Shown one piece after another: positions 45,108 through 56,697 of a stretch of 64,000 nt of DNA (position 1 is its first letter; each line of letters begins with the position of its first letter). Origin of the DNA: Okapia johnstoni (Eukaryota > Chordata > Mammalia > Artiodactyla > Giraffidae); the NCBI GenBank assembly GCA_024291935.2, contig CM044311.1, forward strand, positions 22,777,001 to 22,841,000. Reading direction: 5' to 3'. Both the position numbers and the translations under genes were made by a program. The notes under the pieces were generated by a model. That model saw only the letters and a list, made by a program, of their open reading frames with translations, was not told where the DNA came from and ran no database searches.

Positions 45108-45404
45108 TCTTTTTATTTTTGGCTGGGCTAGTTCTTTGTTGCTGCACCCAGGCTTTCTCTCTAGTTGTGGCAATCGGGGGTTCCTCTTTGTTGTGGTGCG
45201 TGGGTTTTGTTGCAGAGCACAGGCTCTAGGGCACAGGGGCTTCAGTAGTCATGGCTCTCAGGCTTTAGAGCACAGGATCAGCAGTTGTGGCACACGGGCT
45301 TAGTTGCTTCACAACACGTGGGATCCTCCTGGACCAGGGATTGAACCCATGTCTCCCTGCATTGGTAGTGGATTCTTATCCTCTATGCCATCAGGAAAGT
45401 CGAG
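45108..45404 (-). mobile_element. CHR-type SINE, near full length
   Basis: Reverse orientation: TTTTGGCTGGGCTAG, GGCTTTCTCTCTAGTTGTGG, repeated GTGGCAC-GGCTTAGTTGC blocks, GACCAGGGATTGAACCC at the B box, and CATCAGGAAAGTC at the 5' end. Confidence 0.9.
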
Positions 45405-45405
45405 G

Positions 45406-46110
45406 ATAGTGCATTCTGTTATGTTCTCCAGTCCTATAGAAATCCTACTGGGGCAAGCCTGTAGTTTGGGATGGACAAGTTCTTCTAGGAGAACAAATAT
45501 TAGGAAGCCAGGTTGTGGTCACATATAGAGGCCATGTCCTCCAAATCAGTTTCAGCAGTAATAAAGCTAAAGTTTTGTTCTCCATCTGCTTGACTTCATG
45601 ATTATTTTCAGTTGGTTTGTAACTCACAAGAGAAAAAAAGCAGTGATAAATTATGACCCCTCAAAACCTAGCAGTATCAGACATATGCTCTGATTTTTAT
45701 TCACCTCCTCTGCCACATACTCCATTTATTCAGTTTGTACTCCTGTTATTTGGTTTTTTTGTGTTTTTTTCCTCTCCCAGGTGTTACAAATTCCCACTGC
45801 CTGATAGCTAAATGTCTGATTTTTTGATATCCTGATATTTTCCTGATGACTAGTACAATGCCTGGCACACAGTCAAAATTCGCTAAATATACTTTATTAC
45901 CTCCATTAAAACTGAAAGTCAATGTTGTCTTAGGTATAGCCTGCCTGAGAAATGGACATTGTCTGTTTATGTTATCAAACAAATTATTTTATTAGCCTTC
46001 TACCTTAGCTTAGTTTGAACTTTAGTTCTTTTCCTTCTAAACCATTTTAATTTCTTTCCATTTAATTGACCAAGTGAAAAGAGGAAGGAATCTTTATCAA
46101 ACAACTCTAA
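45406..46110. other. Mostly unique sequence
   Basis: ACAATGCCTGGCACACAGTC near 45852-45872 resembles the 3' end of MIR or L2; otherwise nothing is recognised. Confidence 0.5.
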
Positions 46111-46150
46111 ATGTATGTATGTATGTGTGTATATATATATATATATGTAT
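46111..46150. repeat. ATGT/AT microsatellite
   Basis: Compound TATGTATG and TATATA array. Confidence 0.9.
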
Positions 46151-48415
46151 TAAAAAAAGTAATCCTCTTACTTTTTTATCCTGTGTTCTTCAAACACCTC
46201 CTTATAGTGCTGTTGCTCTAGTGTGAGTTTATCTCTATGGCTCTGCTCCCTATGGCACTAACAAAATAATTTTACCCTGAAAGTTCTTACAGCATGCATT
46301 ACTCTTTGTTAAAAAAAAAAATCAACACATATAAATATAAAGAATATTAAGCAAATAACTTCATTAGATTCATGAAGATCCTTTTGAAACAGTATCTTAG
46401 TATATCCTTAACTTCTGAAATTGGTTCTATTCTACACTCAACACCAGTTCAGCAAGCCACCATCATTCCCTCAACAGCTTTATTTTTTTTTTAAAGCTTT
46501 AATCATCACAAGTATAATGATCAGTAAAACTTCAGTAGTAGCTTTTCACCTTCAATGTTTTCTTATACTTAAATGTATTCAGAAGACTTCTGAAATCAGT
46601 ATACTGTTTCCATAATTACATCATTCTTCTCGCCAGGAGTTTTTTTAATGCTACTTCAAGCTAAAATTAATTACATGAAAGTTTAAGTCCCTCCAATAAG
46701 CTGATCCTAATTTTGTTTATCCTTCTCTCTTTGTATCTGTTAGCTTTATTTGAGGCAGTTATGGCTTTGTTGATCCACCTTTCATGCACATATTCAAATA
46801 TACATCAAGGTTTAAAGCCTGATTGTAGGCATTTCTCCTTCCTCATTATGCCTTGTACCAAATGCATATCTTGTATTTTCTCAAGAAATAACACTCTCTG
46901 GGAATTTCTCAGGGGTTAAAAATAATCATTTGGATTAGGGGAGAAGAAACTCACATCTTAAGGCAATGTAGTTAAATAGCCAATCATCCCAGTATCCATA
47001 TTAAATATGTGACTTTACTCATATTAACTTTATTCAAATTAACTTTTCACTAAGTGTTGCATAATTTAATAAATACTTTACACAAATGAGATATCACGGA
47101 AAGAAAATTGGAGCTAGATGTTTAAAAATACTGACATTACTAAAAAATGTAAAATATGGATAATTATCATACATATTTCAACAATCTGGACCCCAGAAAC
47201 AGTTTCTATGAATGCTTTACTTGGAAAGACTGTAATTCTCAAAAATTCTAAAGTTACATAAAAATAAGAGGAAAACACACAAAAAATTCCACCCACATAG
47301 CAACATGATCTTCACTTCCTACACATCTTTAGTGTATGTAAAATTCATTCACAGAAGCAAGGAAAATAAATACTTAGAATTCAGATCTGGAGTAACTTAG
47401 CAGGTAGAGCTTAAAGTATAAAGTAATTTTTCAAATAGTGTCTTTAAAACAAATCATAAAGATTTCAAGTCCATATGCGTATTTAGTGGTAGATGTCAAA
47501 ATGTTGTTGTCAATTACTAGGTTCTGTTAATCTGAATTATCAAGAGGTTTATTTGTAGACTATCTGAAATGTTCTTCATGCAATTAGCCCTAATGTGTAT
47601 GCTTACATTATGTAGATTTTTTAAAATAAAAGATATCAAAAAGCAGGATATGTGCTCTTTGATTGCACTTAGGATTCAGCTAGTTATTTTATGTTGTCAG
47701 TTTATGTCCTATATGTACACTGATTGACAATTTAACATCATAAGCAACCACACTCATGTGAAACCTGAAGCTTTACAGGATGTTTTTTAAATGGGAATGA
47801 GTTTACGGAGAACTCTGGACAGAGAAGAAGAAAATTATTCTTAGGTAAAAGGTATAAAAATGCCATAATGTGAGCAACATCTCAAGATGTCCCTAATAGC
47901 ATCACCTCCAATGCTTTTATCTTAAAAGTTCTTTATAAGGTAAGTGATACTCAAGAGTTTGAGCAATAGGGATTCCTAGTATATTTTATAAGAGATTATG
48001 AACTATATATATTTTTTAATTGATGAGGCAACAATATTAAAATACTATTTATTAAGCAGTTGAAGACTGAGAATTGTTTGCCAAAAATTGTGACTTTAAA
48101 GTAACTACAACTCTAACTTAACCTTTTGTCAGTAATTGGCAATTTAAACTTAGTACTAAAGTCACCTGTTAGATATACTAAATCCATACCACTGATATTA
48201 GAATAATGCTTGCCTTACTATTTTGCTGTATCTGACATGAAAATATTTAGGAAATATAAATGTCATGAATAAACAAGTTAACAAGGCAAGACATAAGTCA
48301 TTATAAAGTCACATGCGCTAGAAATTAACTCATTTATTCATTCATGAGTCTATTTAGTTATCTAAAATTTTAAGTTGAGATTTTAATTGAGATTGTTAAA
48401 AAGTCACATGAAGAT
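46151..48415. other. Unique AT-rich sequence
   Basis: More than 2 kb with no recognised gene or repeat apart from short A/T runs at 46310-46322 and 46483-46493. Confidence 0.55.
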
Positions 48416-48419
48416 ATAA

Positions 48420-48895
48420 GGAGTAATACAGAGACATCCCATGTACACACTACCTAATTTTCTCCAATGATACCATTTTAAAAAACCATTACTCAGTATC
48501 ACAACCAGGATATTGTCTTTGATAGGTACTACCTATCTTATTCAGATCTCCACAGATTAGCTTGTTCTCACTTGTGTATGTGTGTTATATGTGTGTATGT
48601 GTGTTTATTAAACTCTCTACAATTCTGTCATCTCTATAGGCATAAATATTCACCACCACAAGAATCTGTCTTCTTGCCTTTTATAGGTTTTATGTGGATA
48701 TAAGTTTTCATTTCTCTGGAACACATGACCAAATGTGCAATTGTTGATCTGAATTGGGTCATGTGAGTGACTGCACGTTTGGTTTTATAAGAAACTACAA
48801 AACTAATTTTGAGAGTGGCTGTATCATTTTAAATCCTCACCAACAATATACAATTTTTCCAGTTTCTCTGAATCTTCACCAGTATCTAGGGTAAA
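48420..48895 (-). mobile_element. Old L1 (L1M-like) 3' region
   Basis: Reverse-oriented: TATCACAACCAGGATATTG, AGTGGCTGTATCATTTTA, then TCCTCACCAACAATATACA and CCAGTTTCTCTGAATC, which are antisense landmarks of old L1 3' regions. A GT-rich stretch lies at 48572-48604. Confidence 0.6.
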
Positions 48896-48949
48896 GAACT
48901 GAGACTCAGAGTTTAAGAGGACTTAACAAGGCTCTATATTTAGTGGCTT

Positions 48950-49437
48950 ATAATTTGCCAACAAAAGTCCGTCTAGTCAAGGCTATGGTTTTTCCAGTAG
49001 TCATGTATGGATGTGAGAGTTGGATGGTGAAGAAAGCTGAGCACCGTAGAATTGATGCTTTTGAACTGTGTTGTTGGAGAAGACGCTTGAGAGTCCCTTG
49101 GACTGCAAGGAGATCCAATCAATCCATCCTAAAGGAGATCGATCCTGGGTGTTCATTGGAAGGACTGATAATGAAGCTGAATCTCCATTACTTTGGCCAC
49201 CTCATGTGAAGAGCTGACTCATTGGTAAAGACCCTAATGCTGGGTAAGATTGGGGGCAGGAGGAGAAGGGGACGACAGAGGATGAGATGGTTGGATGGCA
49301 TCACTGACTCAATGAACATGGGTTTGGGTAAACTCCGGGAGTTGGTGATGGACAGGGAGGCCTGGCGTGCTGCGATTCATGGGGTCTCAAAAAGTCGGAC
49401 ACGACTGAGCGACTGAACTGAACTGAACTGAACTGAA
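48950..49437 (+). mobile_element. BovB 3' end, 5'-truncated
   Basis: From GCCAACAAAAGTCCGTCTAG to a (TGAAC)n tail at 49415-49435. Two frames (48943-49209 and 49222-49416) hold the last 140 or so codons, including VVMYGCESWMVKKAEHRR and WLDGITDSM; one frame change separates them. Little diverged. Confidence 0.95.
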
Positions 49438-50242
49438 TCTAGCGAGAGCAGCAATCTTTCAGGTTGCATTTTTATTATGTGAACTATGAAGCAAAGGAAG
49501 TCCATTTTCAGAGAGAGAAGACAAGAAAAAGAACATAAGAGAAGTAGTGCCTGCTAGAGAGAGGAAACTAACAACACATCAGTCTCGGACCTGACGACTC
49601 TTCCTGAAGATGTGTGTCCTGTCCTTTCTGCAACATGGATTCTATGAGATATTTCAGTATATTTTCCCCCTCTTTACCTTAGTTAGTTGTCGTAGCTAAA
49701 AAAAAAAAAAAAAAAAAAAAATTTCTTCCTAAGACTGTAATTGGGTTATGGAACTGAAATTAAGGCTATTTCCTGAAATTCATTAAGACTGCCAAAGTGC
49801 CAACGACTCTAGGTCAGATTTGAACTGTGCTCAAATCCTGTTACATTCTTAACAAGAATGTACATCAGCTATGGTTACAGTAATGATTAAATGAAGTTTT
49901 TCCTAAAGGATTTAGCACAATTCCCCTGAGAATATAAAAGTATATAATTTCTAATCGTGAAAATACTTTTCAAGAAATCAGATGTGCTATTGTTAAGCAA
50001 GAAATTTCATGGATTTTGGATGAAACTGCCCATCAGGTAAGTCTAAATTTGGGGAAAAGATGATGTTGGTCTTGGAGCTTAACCCCCCAAAAGGTATCAT
50101 CTTTAAAATAGTTTTTAATATTTATCTAGTTCAGAGCTTAAGTTTATTAAGATTTATTTAGTGATTAATGAAGGGATAATGGGAAAGAACTGCCAATAAC
50201 AATTCCTAATATTACTAACCAATGTGTTGTGTTTGTGTGTGT
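49438..50242. other. Unique sequence with a 24-A run
   Basis: A pure A run at 49698-49721 has no identifiable retroposon in front of it. Nothing else recognised. Confidence 0.5.
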
Positions 50243-50250
50243 GTGTCTGG

Positions 50251-50465
50251 AAAAGTGAAAGTGTTAGTCGCTCAGTCATGTCCGACTCTTTGCGACCCCA
50301 TGAACTATAGCTGTCCAGGCTCCTCTGTCAATGGGATTCTCTAGCCAAGAATACTGGAGTGGGTTGCCATTCCTTTCTGCAGGAGATTTTCCCAACCCAG
50401 GGATCAAACCCGGATCTCCCATCTTGCAGACAGATTCTTTACCATCTGAGCACCAGGGAAGGCCC
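50251..50465 (-). mobile_element. Bov-tA SINE with target-site duplication
   Basis: Reverse orientation, AAAAGTGAAAGTGTTAGTCGC first and GAGCACCAGGGAAGGCCC last. GTGTCTGG at 50243-50250 and 50466-50473 is the target duplication, so the GT array upstream was the target. Confidence 0.95.
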
Positions 50466-50473
50466 GTGTCTGG

Positions 50474-51390
50474 GGAGAGAAACAAAAATGTCTCATACCT
50501 CTTCGGTATAGAAGGTTCCTAAGTGATCATTTTGGTGGTTTCTCCTCACTCCCTACCATCCTCACTCTCCCTCTTCTCTCACTTACCCCAATACTAATAA
50601 TGACTTATTAAAGGATCCCCTTCAATTATAAAATATGTTCTCCCTCTAGGGTAATCCTGGTAAATAAGATGCTTTCTGCATCATTGCCTTCCAATGATAT
50701 TCTGACAGTCCTTATAGATTGCATCCCTGGGCAACTGTCCAAATGACTTATCTTATCATCTCTCTCTGGTTGCTCTTTTTGAAGATAGAACATGTCCTTC
50801 TGTTTCCAGCCAACAAAGAGACCCTGCTTATTGATTAACAGAGACAAACTCGTCCCCACAAATCAAAGATCCTCATTCATGGTACACTTAGCATAACTCT
50901 GGAAAGAGAAGACTGACTTCTTTCACCTATTCTCATATTCTTGAGTTTTTAAGAAGTCATATTTAATGAAGGATTTTCACATTAAATCAATCAAGTCCTG
51001 GTACTTTTAAGTTTCTCACTATTTGAAAAGTGTTAAAGAAACTAACTGTCAGCTTTTAGGATTTATGTGATTAAAGCTTCAAGTTATGAGTATCAAGTGA
51101 TATGACATCCTAGAATTATCACAGTTTGTAAATAATGCTTTTCTTTTTTATTTTTTAAATTATGAAAGTATAAGGACACATTTACACGAGATTTGGAACA
51201 TATAGAACAAAGCTACATATAGTTCTACTATATATTACAATTATTTTTTAAGTAGAATAATTAAGACTTTTAGTTGGAATTTTAATATCAAACCCTCAAA
51301 AATTAATAAAATGAATATACAGAAAAGTAGAAGGGTACAGTATACCTGAAAAGCACCATGAACCAATTCAACATAATTAAGATTTATGAA
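50474..51390. other. Unique sequence
   Basis: No gene or repeat recognised. Confidence 0.5.
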
Positions 51391-51394
51391 ATTT

Positions 51395-51690
51395 TCACAC
51401 AACAGCGGGATACAAATTTCATTCAAGTTCCCATAGACTATAAACCAGGAGACACTGCAACATATCCAGGGACATAAAACAGGTGCAAAATTCAGGATCT
51501 AAAGGTAATAAAATCGTACAGAGTCTGTTCTCTTATCACTGTGGGATTATGTTAGAAATCAATATTTAAAGATATTTGAAAATAACTCACATATTTTCAA
51601 GTTCAATGCAATATTTACCAAGAGAGATCTTTGATGTAGCCATTGAAAGTCTCAATAAAGTTAGAAGACTGAAAAAACATGGAGGATGAT
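51395..51690 (+). mobile_element. Possible old L1 ORF2 fragments
   Basis: CACACAACAGCGGGATACA, GGGACATAAAACAGG, ACTGTGGGATTATGTTAGAAATCAATA and AAGTCTCAATAAAGTTAGAAGAC resemble the endonuclease-side part of old L1 ORF2. Two overlapping pieces seem present. Low confidence because of divergence. Confidence 0.45.
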
Positions 51691-52338
51691 TGCAGAGAAG
51701 AAAATAAATTCTGTGTTGAAAAACAAACAAACAAACCAAAAACAGGGAATTGGCATGTGATACAATATTATTAACTAAAATACAGATTGTGCCCAAATGT
51801 CACAAAATTTTATGCTAAAAATCATGTCCGTTATCTGCTTTCATTTCTTATCCAAGATTCCATACTGTATTTAGTATCATTGAGCAGCTTCAGCTGCATG
51901 CAACAAATTCTGGTAAATTCTCTTTTCATTTTTATTCTGTTACAAATATTTCCTAATTTTCCTTGTCATGACTTATTAGATACACTCATTATTTAAAAAT
52001 GGACATTTAATTTCCAAATACACAGGGTTTTCAAAGTATATTTGACATGAATTTCTCATTTAACTAATGCTGCATTTTAAACTTTTATGTTTCTCATTTA
52101 TTACCTAATTTAAGTACAGTAAGTACAAACAAGCAATGGTCAGCAAATGATGACATTCTCACCAAGTTAGTCTATTTTCCTAATGAAATTTCGCAGGGTA
52201 AAATGTACTTCATTGGATACACGGGAAGAAATTGGTTGTAGAGCCAAGTCTGGCCTACCATATCATTTCTACAATTTTTTGGCAGAGGAGCAGTTGTTGA
52301 TTTTCTATGCCCACATCTAAACAAAAGACAGTGACACG
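51691..52338. other. Unique AT-rich sequence
   Basis: No gene or repeat recognised. Confidence 0.5.
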
Positions 52339-52344
52339 AGTTCT

Positions 52345-52562
52345 GTGAAAATTAAAATGGATAAACAACAAGGACCCACTGTATAGCACAGGGAACTCTG
52401 TTCGATGTTATGTGCCAGCCTGGATGGGAGGGAAGGTTGGGGGAGAATGGATACATGTATGTATGTGTGGCTGAGTCCCTCTGCTGGTCACCTGAAACTA
52501 CCCCAACATCGCCAGTTGGCTATAGCCCAGTTCAAAACAAAAAGTTAAAAAACAAAAACAAA
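52345..52562 (+). mobile_element. L1 3' UTR (older artiodactyl type)
   Basis: ACAAGGACCCACTGTATAGC, CAGCCTGGATGGGAGGG, TGAGTCCCTCTGCTG, CACCTGAAACTACC and a TAAAAAACAAAAAC tail. Distinct from the L1-BT 3' ends at 42202 and 44763. Confidence 0.85.
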
Positions 52563-53194
52563 ACAGAACTCCCATTTTCTCAGGTAATGTTGAGAAATTC
52601 CAGAGGGCATGGTCTAAATGGGTTTCTCAGTATCTTCCCTCCCACCTCTTGGCCATAATACAATGTTGCTTTGGGGAGGCACTAAGAAAGGAGAAGTGTG
52701 GCCAGCAGCAGTTTTGGACCGTTGCAGGCCTCTAGTGTCTGCCGCTGCTCTTTCTCTTCCAGCTTCCATTGAAGGGACCCTATCAGCCCTCAGTATTTCA
52801 TCTTCTGTGTGGAACACACATTCATTTAATTTTTCAAAACAGAGCAGAGAGCCAGAGCTTTTATGATAACAGGCTACAGAAAATGGAATTAAAAGACAGA
52901 CAGCCTCTGCAATGACCTCATACATTTGCAGATGGATTCACTTCCATGGCTGGCTGCCTGCTTCGTGTGACAAAGACCATGTCCCCCATCATCTGATGTA
53001 TCATCATGCTTTAAAATGCAAGCTAAACCTATTATGGGAATCAATTCGTAATCCTTGCCCATTATCGTTTCATGCTCTCACATGTACCTCTTAATAGGAT
53101 ACCGAGAGTAGAAATGTCAAGGTGTCAACAAAGCAATCACATGGAAGCACCACACCAATAGATATCACAGAGTTGGTGTTATTTTTATACATTG
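52563..53194. other. Unique sequence containing the source of an inverted copy
   Basis: No gene is supported; opposite-strand frames of 82 and 103 codons overlap and lack motifs. The part 52863-52960 is present again, inverted, inside the BovB at 53556-53653. Confidence 0.6.
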
Positions 53195-53653
53195 GACACA
53201 GCTCTCCTACACTGCAGACAGGGTCTTTACCAGAGTCTTTACTCAGAGTCTGAGCCACCAGGAAAATTCACATTAAACCACAACAAGACATCAGTGTGAC
53301 ATTTCAGATTAAGAAAAAAAAAAAAAAAACTGTTCAACTCCTTCTAAAAATCATATAATCCAATTTCAACAAGACTTACATTACTAAACATAAATACAGT
53401 GAAAGCAAGTGTATTTATAAATTTCAGTTCAGTTCAGCTGCTTAGTCGTGTCCAACTCTTTGCAATCCCATGGACTGCAGCACGCCAGGCCTCCCTATCA
53501 CCAACTCCTGGAGTTTACCCAAACTCATGTCCATTGAGTCGGTGATGCTGGCTTCCAGGCAGCCAGCCATGGAAGTGAATCCATCTGCAAATGTATGAGG
53601 TCATTGCAGAGGTTGTCTGCCTTTTAATTCCATTTTCTATAGCCTGTTATCAT
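52863..53653. repeat. 98-bp inverted repeat pair (52863-52960 and 53556-53653)
   Basis: The right arm is the reverse complement of the left arm with about three differences in 98 bp. The right arm interrupts a BovB between GGTGATGCTG and CATCTCAT. Reading frames on opposite strands show MYEVIAEAVCLLIPFSVACY and MYEVIAEVVCLLIPFSIACY, confirming the match. Confidence 0.95.
53195..53272 (-). mobile_element. Bov-tA head fragment
   Basis: CTCCTACACTGCAGACAGG ... GAGTCTGAGCCACCAGG is a reverse-oriented tRNA-like head with a small internal duplication of AGAGTCTTTAC-like sequence. Confidence 0.7.
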
Positions 53654-55146
53654 CTCATTCTCTGTCATCCCCTTCTCCTCCCGCCTTCAATCTTTCCCAG
53701 CATCAGGGTCTTCTCCAATGAGTCAGTTCTTCGCATCAGGTGGCCAAAGTATTGGAGTTTCAGCTTCAGCATCAGTCCTTCCACTGAATATTCAAGACTG
53801 ATTTCCTTTAGGATGGACTGGTTGGATCTCCTTGCAGTTCAAGGGACTCTCAACAGTCTTCTCCAACATCACAGTTCAAAAGCATCAATTCTTCGGCACT
53901 CAGCTTTCTTTATTGTCCAGCTCTCACATCCATACATGACTACTGGAAAAAACATGGCTTTGACTAGACGGACCTTTGTTGTTGACAAAGTAATATCTCT
54001 GTTTTTCAATATGCTGTCTAGGTTGGTCATAACTTTCCTTCCAAGGAGTAAACGTCTTTTAATTTCATGACTGCAGTCACCATCTGCAGTGATTTTGGAG
54101 CCCAAGAAAATAAAGTCTGCCACTATTTCCCTCGTTTCCCCATCTATTTGGCATGAAGCGATGGGACGAAATGCCATGATCTTAGTTTTCTGAATGTTAA
54201 GCTTTAAGCAAAATTTTTCACTTTCCTCTTTCACTTTCATCAAGAGGCTCTTTAGTTCTTCACTTTCTGCCATAAAGGTGGTGGCATCTGCATATCTGAG
54301 GTTATTGATATTTCTCCCGGCAATCTTGATTCCAGTTTGTGCTTCACCCGGCCTGGCGTTTCTCATGACGTACTCTGCATATAAATTAAATAAGCAGGGT
54401 GACAATATACATCTTTGACATACTCTTTTCCTTATGTGGAACCAGTCTGTTGTTCCATGTCCAGTTCTAACTCTTGCTTTCTGACCTGCATACGGATTTC
54501 TCAAGAGGCAGGTCAGGTGGTCTGGTATTCCCATCTCTTTCAGAATTTTCCAGTTTGTTGTGATCCACACAGTCAAAGTCTTTGGCATAGTCAATAAAGC
54601 AGAAGTAGATGTTTTCCTGAAACTCTCTTGCTTTTTCGATGATCCAACAGATGTTGGCAATTTGATATCTGGTTCCTCTGCCTTTTCGAAAACCAGTTTG
54701 AACATCTGGAAGTTCACGGTTCACGTATTGCTGAAGCCTGGCTTGGAGAATTTTGAGCATTACTTTACTAGCATGTGAGATGAGTGCAATTGTGTGGTAG
54801 TTTGAGCATTCTTTGGCATTTCCTTTCTTTGGGATTGGAATGAAAACTGACCTTTTCCAGTCCTGTGGCCACTGCTGAGTTTTCCAAATTTGTTGGCACA
54901 TTGAGTGCAGCACTTTCACAGCATCATCTTTTAGGATTTGAAATAGCACAACTAAAATTCCATCACCTCCACGAGCTTTATTCCTAGTGATGCTGCCTAA
55001 GGCCTACTTGACTTCACATCCCAGGATGTCTGGCTGTAGGTGAGTGATCACACCATCGTGAATATATGAGTTGTGAAGATCTTTTTTGTATAGTTGTTCT
55101 GTGTATTCTTGCCACCTCTTCTTAATATCTTCTGTTTCCATTAGAT
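53430..55146 (-). mobile_element. BovB, 5'-truncated, carrying a 98-bp inverted insert
   Basis: Minus-strand element from the 3' tail to just before the RT (GCCACCTCTTCTTAATATC). Candidate target duplication AATTTCAGTT (53420-53429) and AATTTTAGTT (55147-55156), 9 of 10 matching. An A-run of about 18 lies just outside at 53313-53330. The insert at 53556-53653 is foreign to BovB. Confidence 0.95.
53869..54949 (-). pseudogene. BovB reverse transcriptase remnant with YADA
   Basis: Two overlapping frames: 54949-54467 (160 codons: SVFIPIPKKGNAKECSNYHT, IDYAKDFDCVDHNKL) and 54717-53869 (282 codons: NINNLRYADATTFMAESEEL, YGCESWTIKKAECRRIDAFEL). One frame change separates them, otherwise the RT is nearly continuous from fingers to C-terminus. 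The active-site YADD box is YADA at 54283-54294, losing the second aspartate. The endonuclease is absent by 5' truncation. Confidence 0.93.
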
Positions 55147-55156
55147 AATTTTAGTT

Positions 55157-55481
55157 GAATACAAAATCTTACTGTGCATGAGATGAAATGGTGGCATGAG
55201 AAAACTTACGTTGGGAATTTTAAGAATCTGAATAGTCACTTATTACTGTACGGTTATCTTTGTCCATAAGCTAAGTAAGTACAAGATAAGATTATATAAG
55301 ATTTTTTTTTCCCTTAAGGTCTCTTTTATAACAATAGCTACATAGACACTACGGCTTGTCAAGCACTTGTAATATTTTATAATAAAAATGACATATTGTC
55401 AAATACATCTATTAAATAAAAGCTGAACTATAAATGCATTTTACAAAAAAAGAAGTTTTTAAAAAAACAGAAATGCTAAAT
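55157..55481. other. Unique AT-rich sequence
   Basis: Nothing recognised. Confidence 0.45.
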
Positions 55482-55490
55482 ATTTTACCA

Positions 55491-55707
55491 TTTTGCATGC
55501 TCAGTTGCTAAGTTCAGTCTGACTCTGAGACTCCAAGACTGTAGCCATCCAGGGGATGCCCTCTGTCCATGGGATTTTTCAGGCAAGAATACTGGGGATA
55601 CTACTCCAGGGGATCTCCCTAACCCAGGGATCGAACCCATGTCTCTTGTGACTCCTTCATTGACAGGCAGATGGATTCTTTATGCCTAGTGCCACCTGGG
55701 AAGCCAC
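55491..55707 (-). mobile_element. Bov-tA SINE with target-site duplication
   Basis: Reverse orientation: GCTCAGTTGCTAAGTTCAG ... CAGGGATCGAACCC ... GCCACCTGGGAAGCC. ATTTTACCA at 55482-55490 and 55708-55716 is the duplication. Confidence 0.95.
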
Positions 55708-55716
55708 ATTTTACCA

Positions 55717-56345
55717 AAGGTCATCCTAATTAAAAGATGAACTACAAATAAGAAATGAAATTTAGTAAATGTCTGCTTGACTGGGCTCTTAATATTGCAA
55801 AGTCTTCTAATTGGTATTAATATTACAACAGAGGTGTCAATTCCAGCCTTCTGAGCTGCCTAGTACAGATTGCAATTTATTAGTCTAAAGACACAAATGA
55901 TTTGAAGTGATAATTAAAATGTTTCTTTAGTCAGACCTATTTTATTCCTTGTCAACTGATTTAAGGTCACATGCCATTTTCTAGTGTTACATTCCACACT
56001 TTAAACATTTTTCTAATTTATTTTATACCTATAAAATATTTATGGCTGTTTATATTTTCAATATACCTTGGGAAGTTCTAGCAACTAATTGTAATTAACT
56101 TCAAATAGGCTTATGATATAACACAACATTTCCATTAATTTAGTAACTCAAGCTCACAGTCACAAAAATTTGTAATGTAAGCAGAGTTATTTCATAATTC
56201 AGAGGCATAGTTTTGCTTATATTTCTTGGAAAAATGACAGTCATACCTTTCTTAAGGAACACATTAAATAGCAAAACTAACCTGATATATTATGGTTTTG
56301 GGTTTAACTCTTCTTGACAAAGGATATGAAAAAGAAGAGATCAGA
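55717..56345. other. Unique sequence
   Basis: No gene or repeat recognised. Confidence 0.5.
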
Positions 56346-56697
56346 AACTCCCTGGCTAAAACTCTGTGATCCCAATGCAAGGGGCCCAGGTTCAAGCCCT
56401 GTTTAAGGAACTATTCCACAAACGTTAGTCACTCAGTTGTTTCCGACTCTTTGCATCCCCATGAACTGTAGCCCACCAGGTTCCTCTACCCATGCAGTTC
56501 TCCAGGCAAGAATACTGGGGTGGGTTGCCAATTCCTTTTCCAGGGGATCTTCCCAACCCAGGGATCGAAACTGGGTCTCCCCTACTGCAGTCAGATTCTT
56601 TACCATCTGAGCCACGAGGAAGCCCACATGCCACAACTAAAAGATCTTGTATGCCTCAATGAAGACCCAGTACAGCCAAAGAAATAAATAGAAAAAT
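56346..56697 (+). mobile_element. CHR-type SINE interrupted by a Bov-tA
   Basis: Left part 56346-56422 (GTGATCCCAATGCAAGGGGCCCAGG, TTCAAGCCCTG) and right part 56626-56697 (ACATGCCACAACTAAAAGATC, GACCCAGTACAGCC, AAATAAATAG) join into one CHR SINE. Confidence 0.85.
56423..56625 (-). mobile_element. Bov-tA SINE inside the CHR SINE
   Basis: Reverse orientation: GTTAGTCACTCAGTTGTTTCC ... GGGATCGAAACTGG ... CATCTGAGCCACGAGGAAGCCC. The host SINE family is the older, as expected. Confidence 0.93.

Noticed and set aside
49698..49721. 24-A run considered as the tail of a processed pseudogene
   Set aside because: The preceding sequence shows no coding similarity or target duplication that I can identify.
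52614..52925. 103-codon minus-strand frame in unique sequence
   Set aside because: Overlaps an 82-codon frame on the other strand; no motif, splice site or promoter signal I can support as a gene.
53591..54070. 159-codon plus-strand open frame
   Set aside because: It joins the 98-bp inverted insert to antisense BovB; useful only as proof of the insert.
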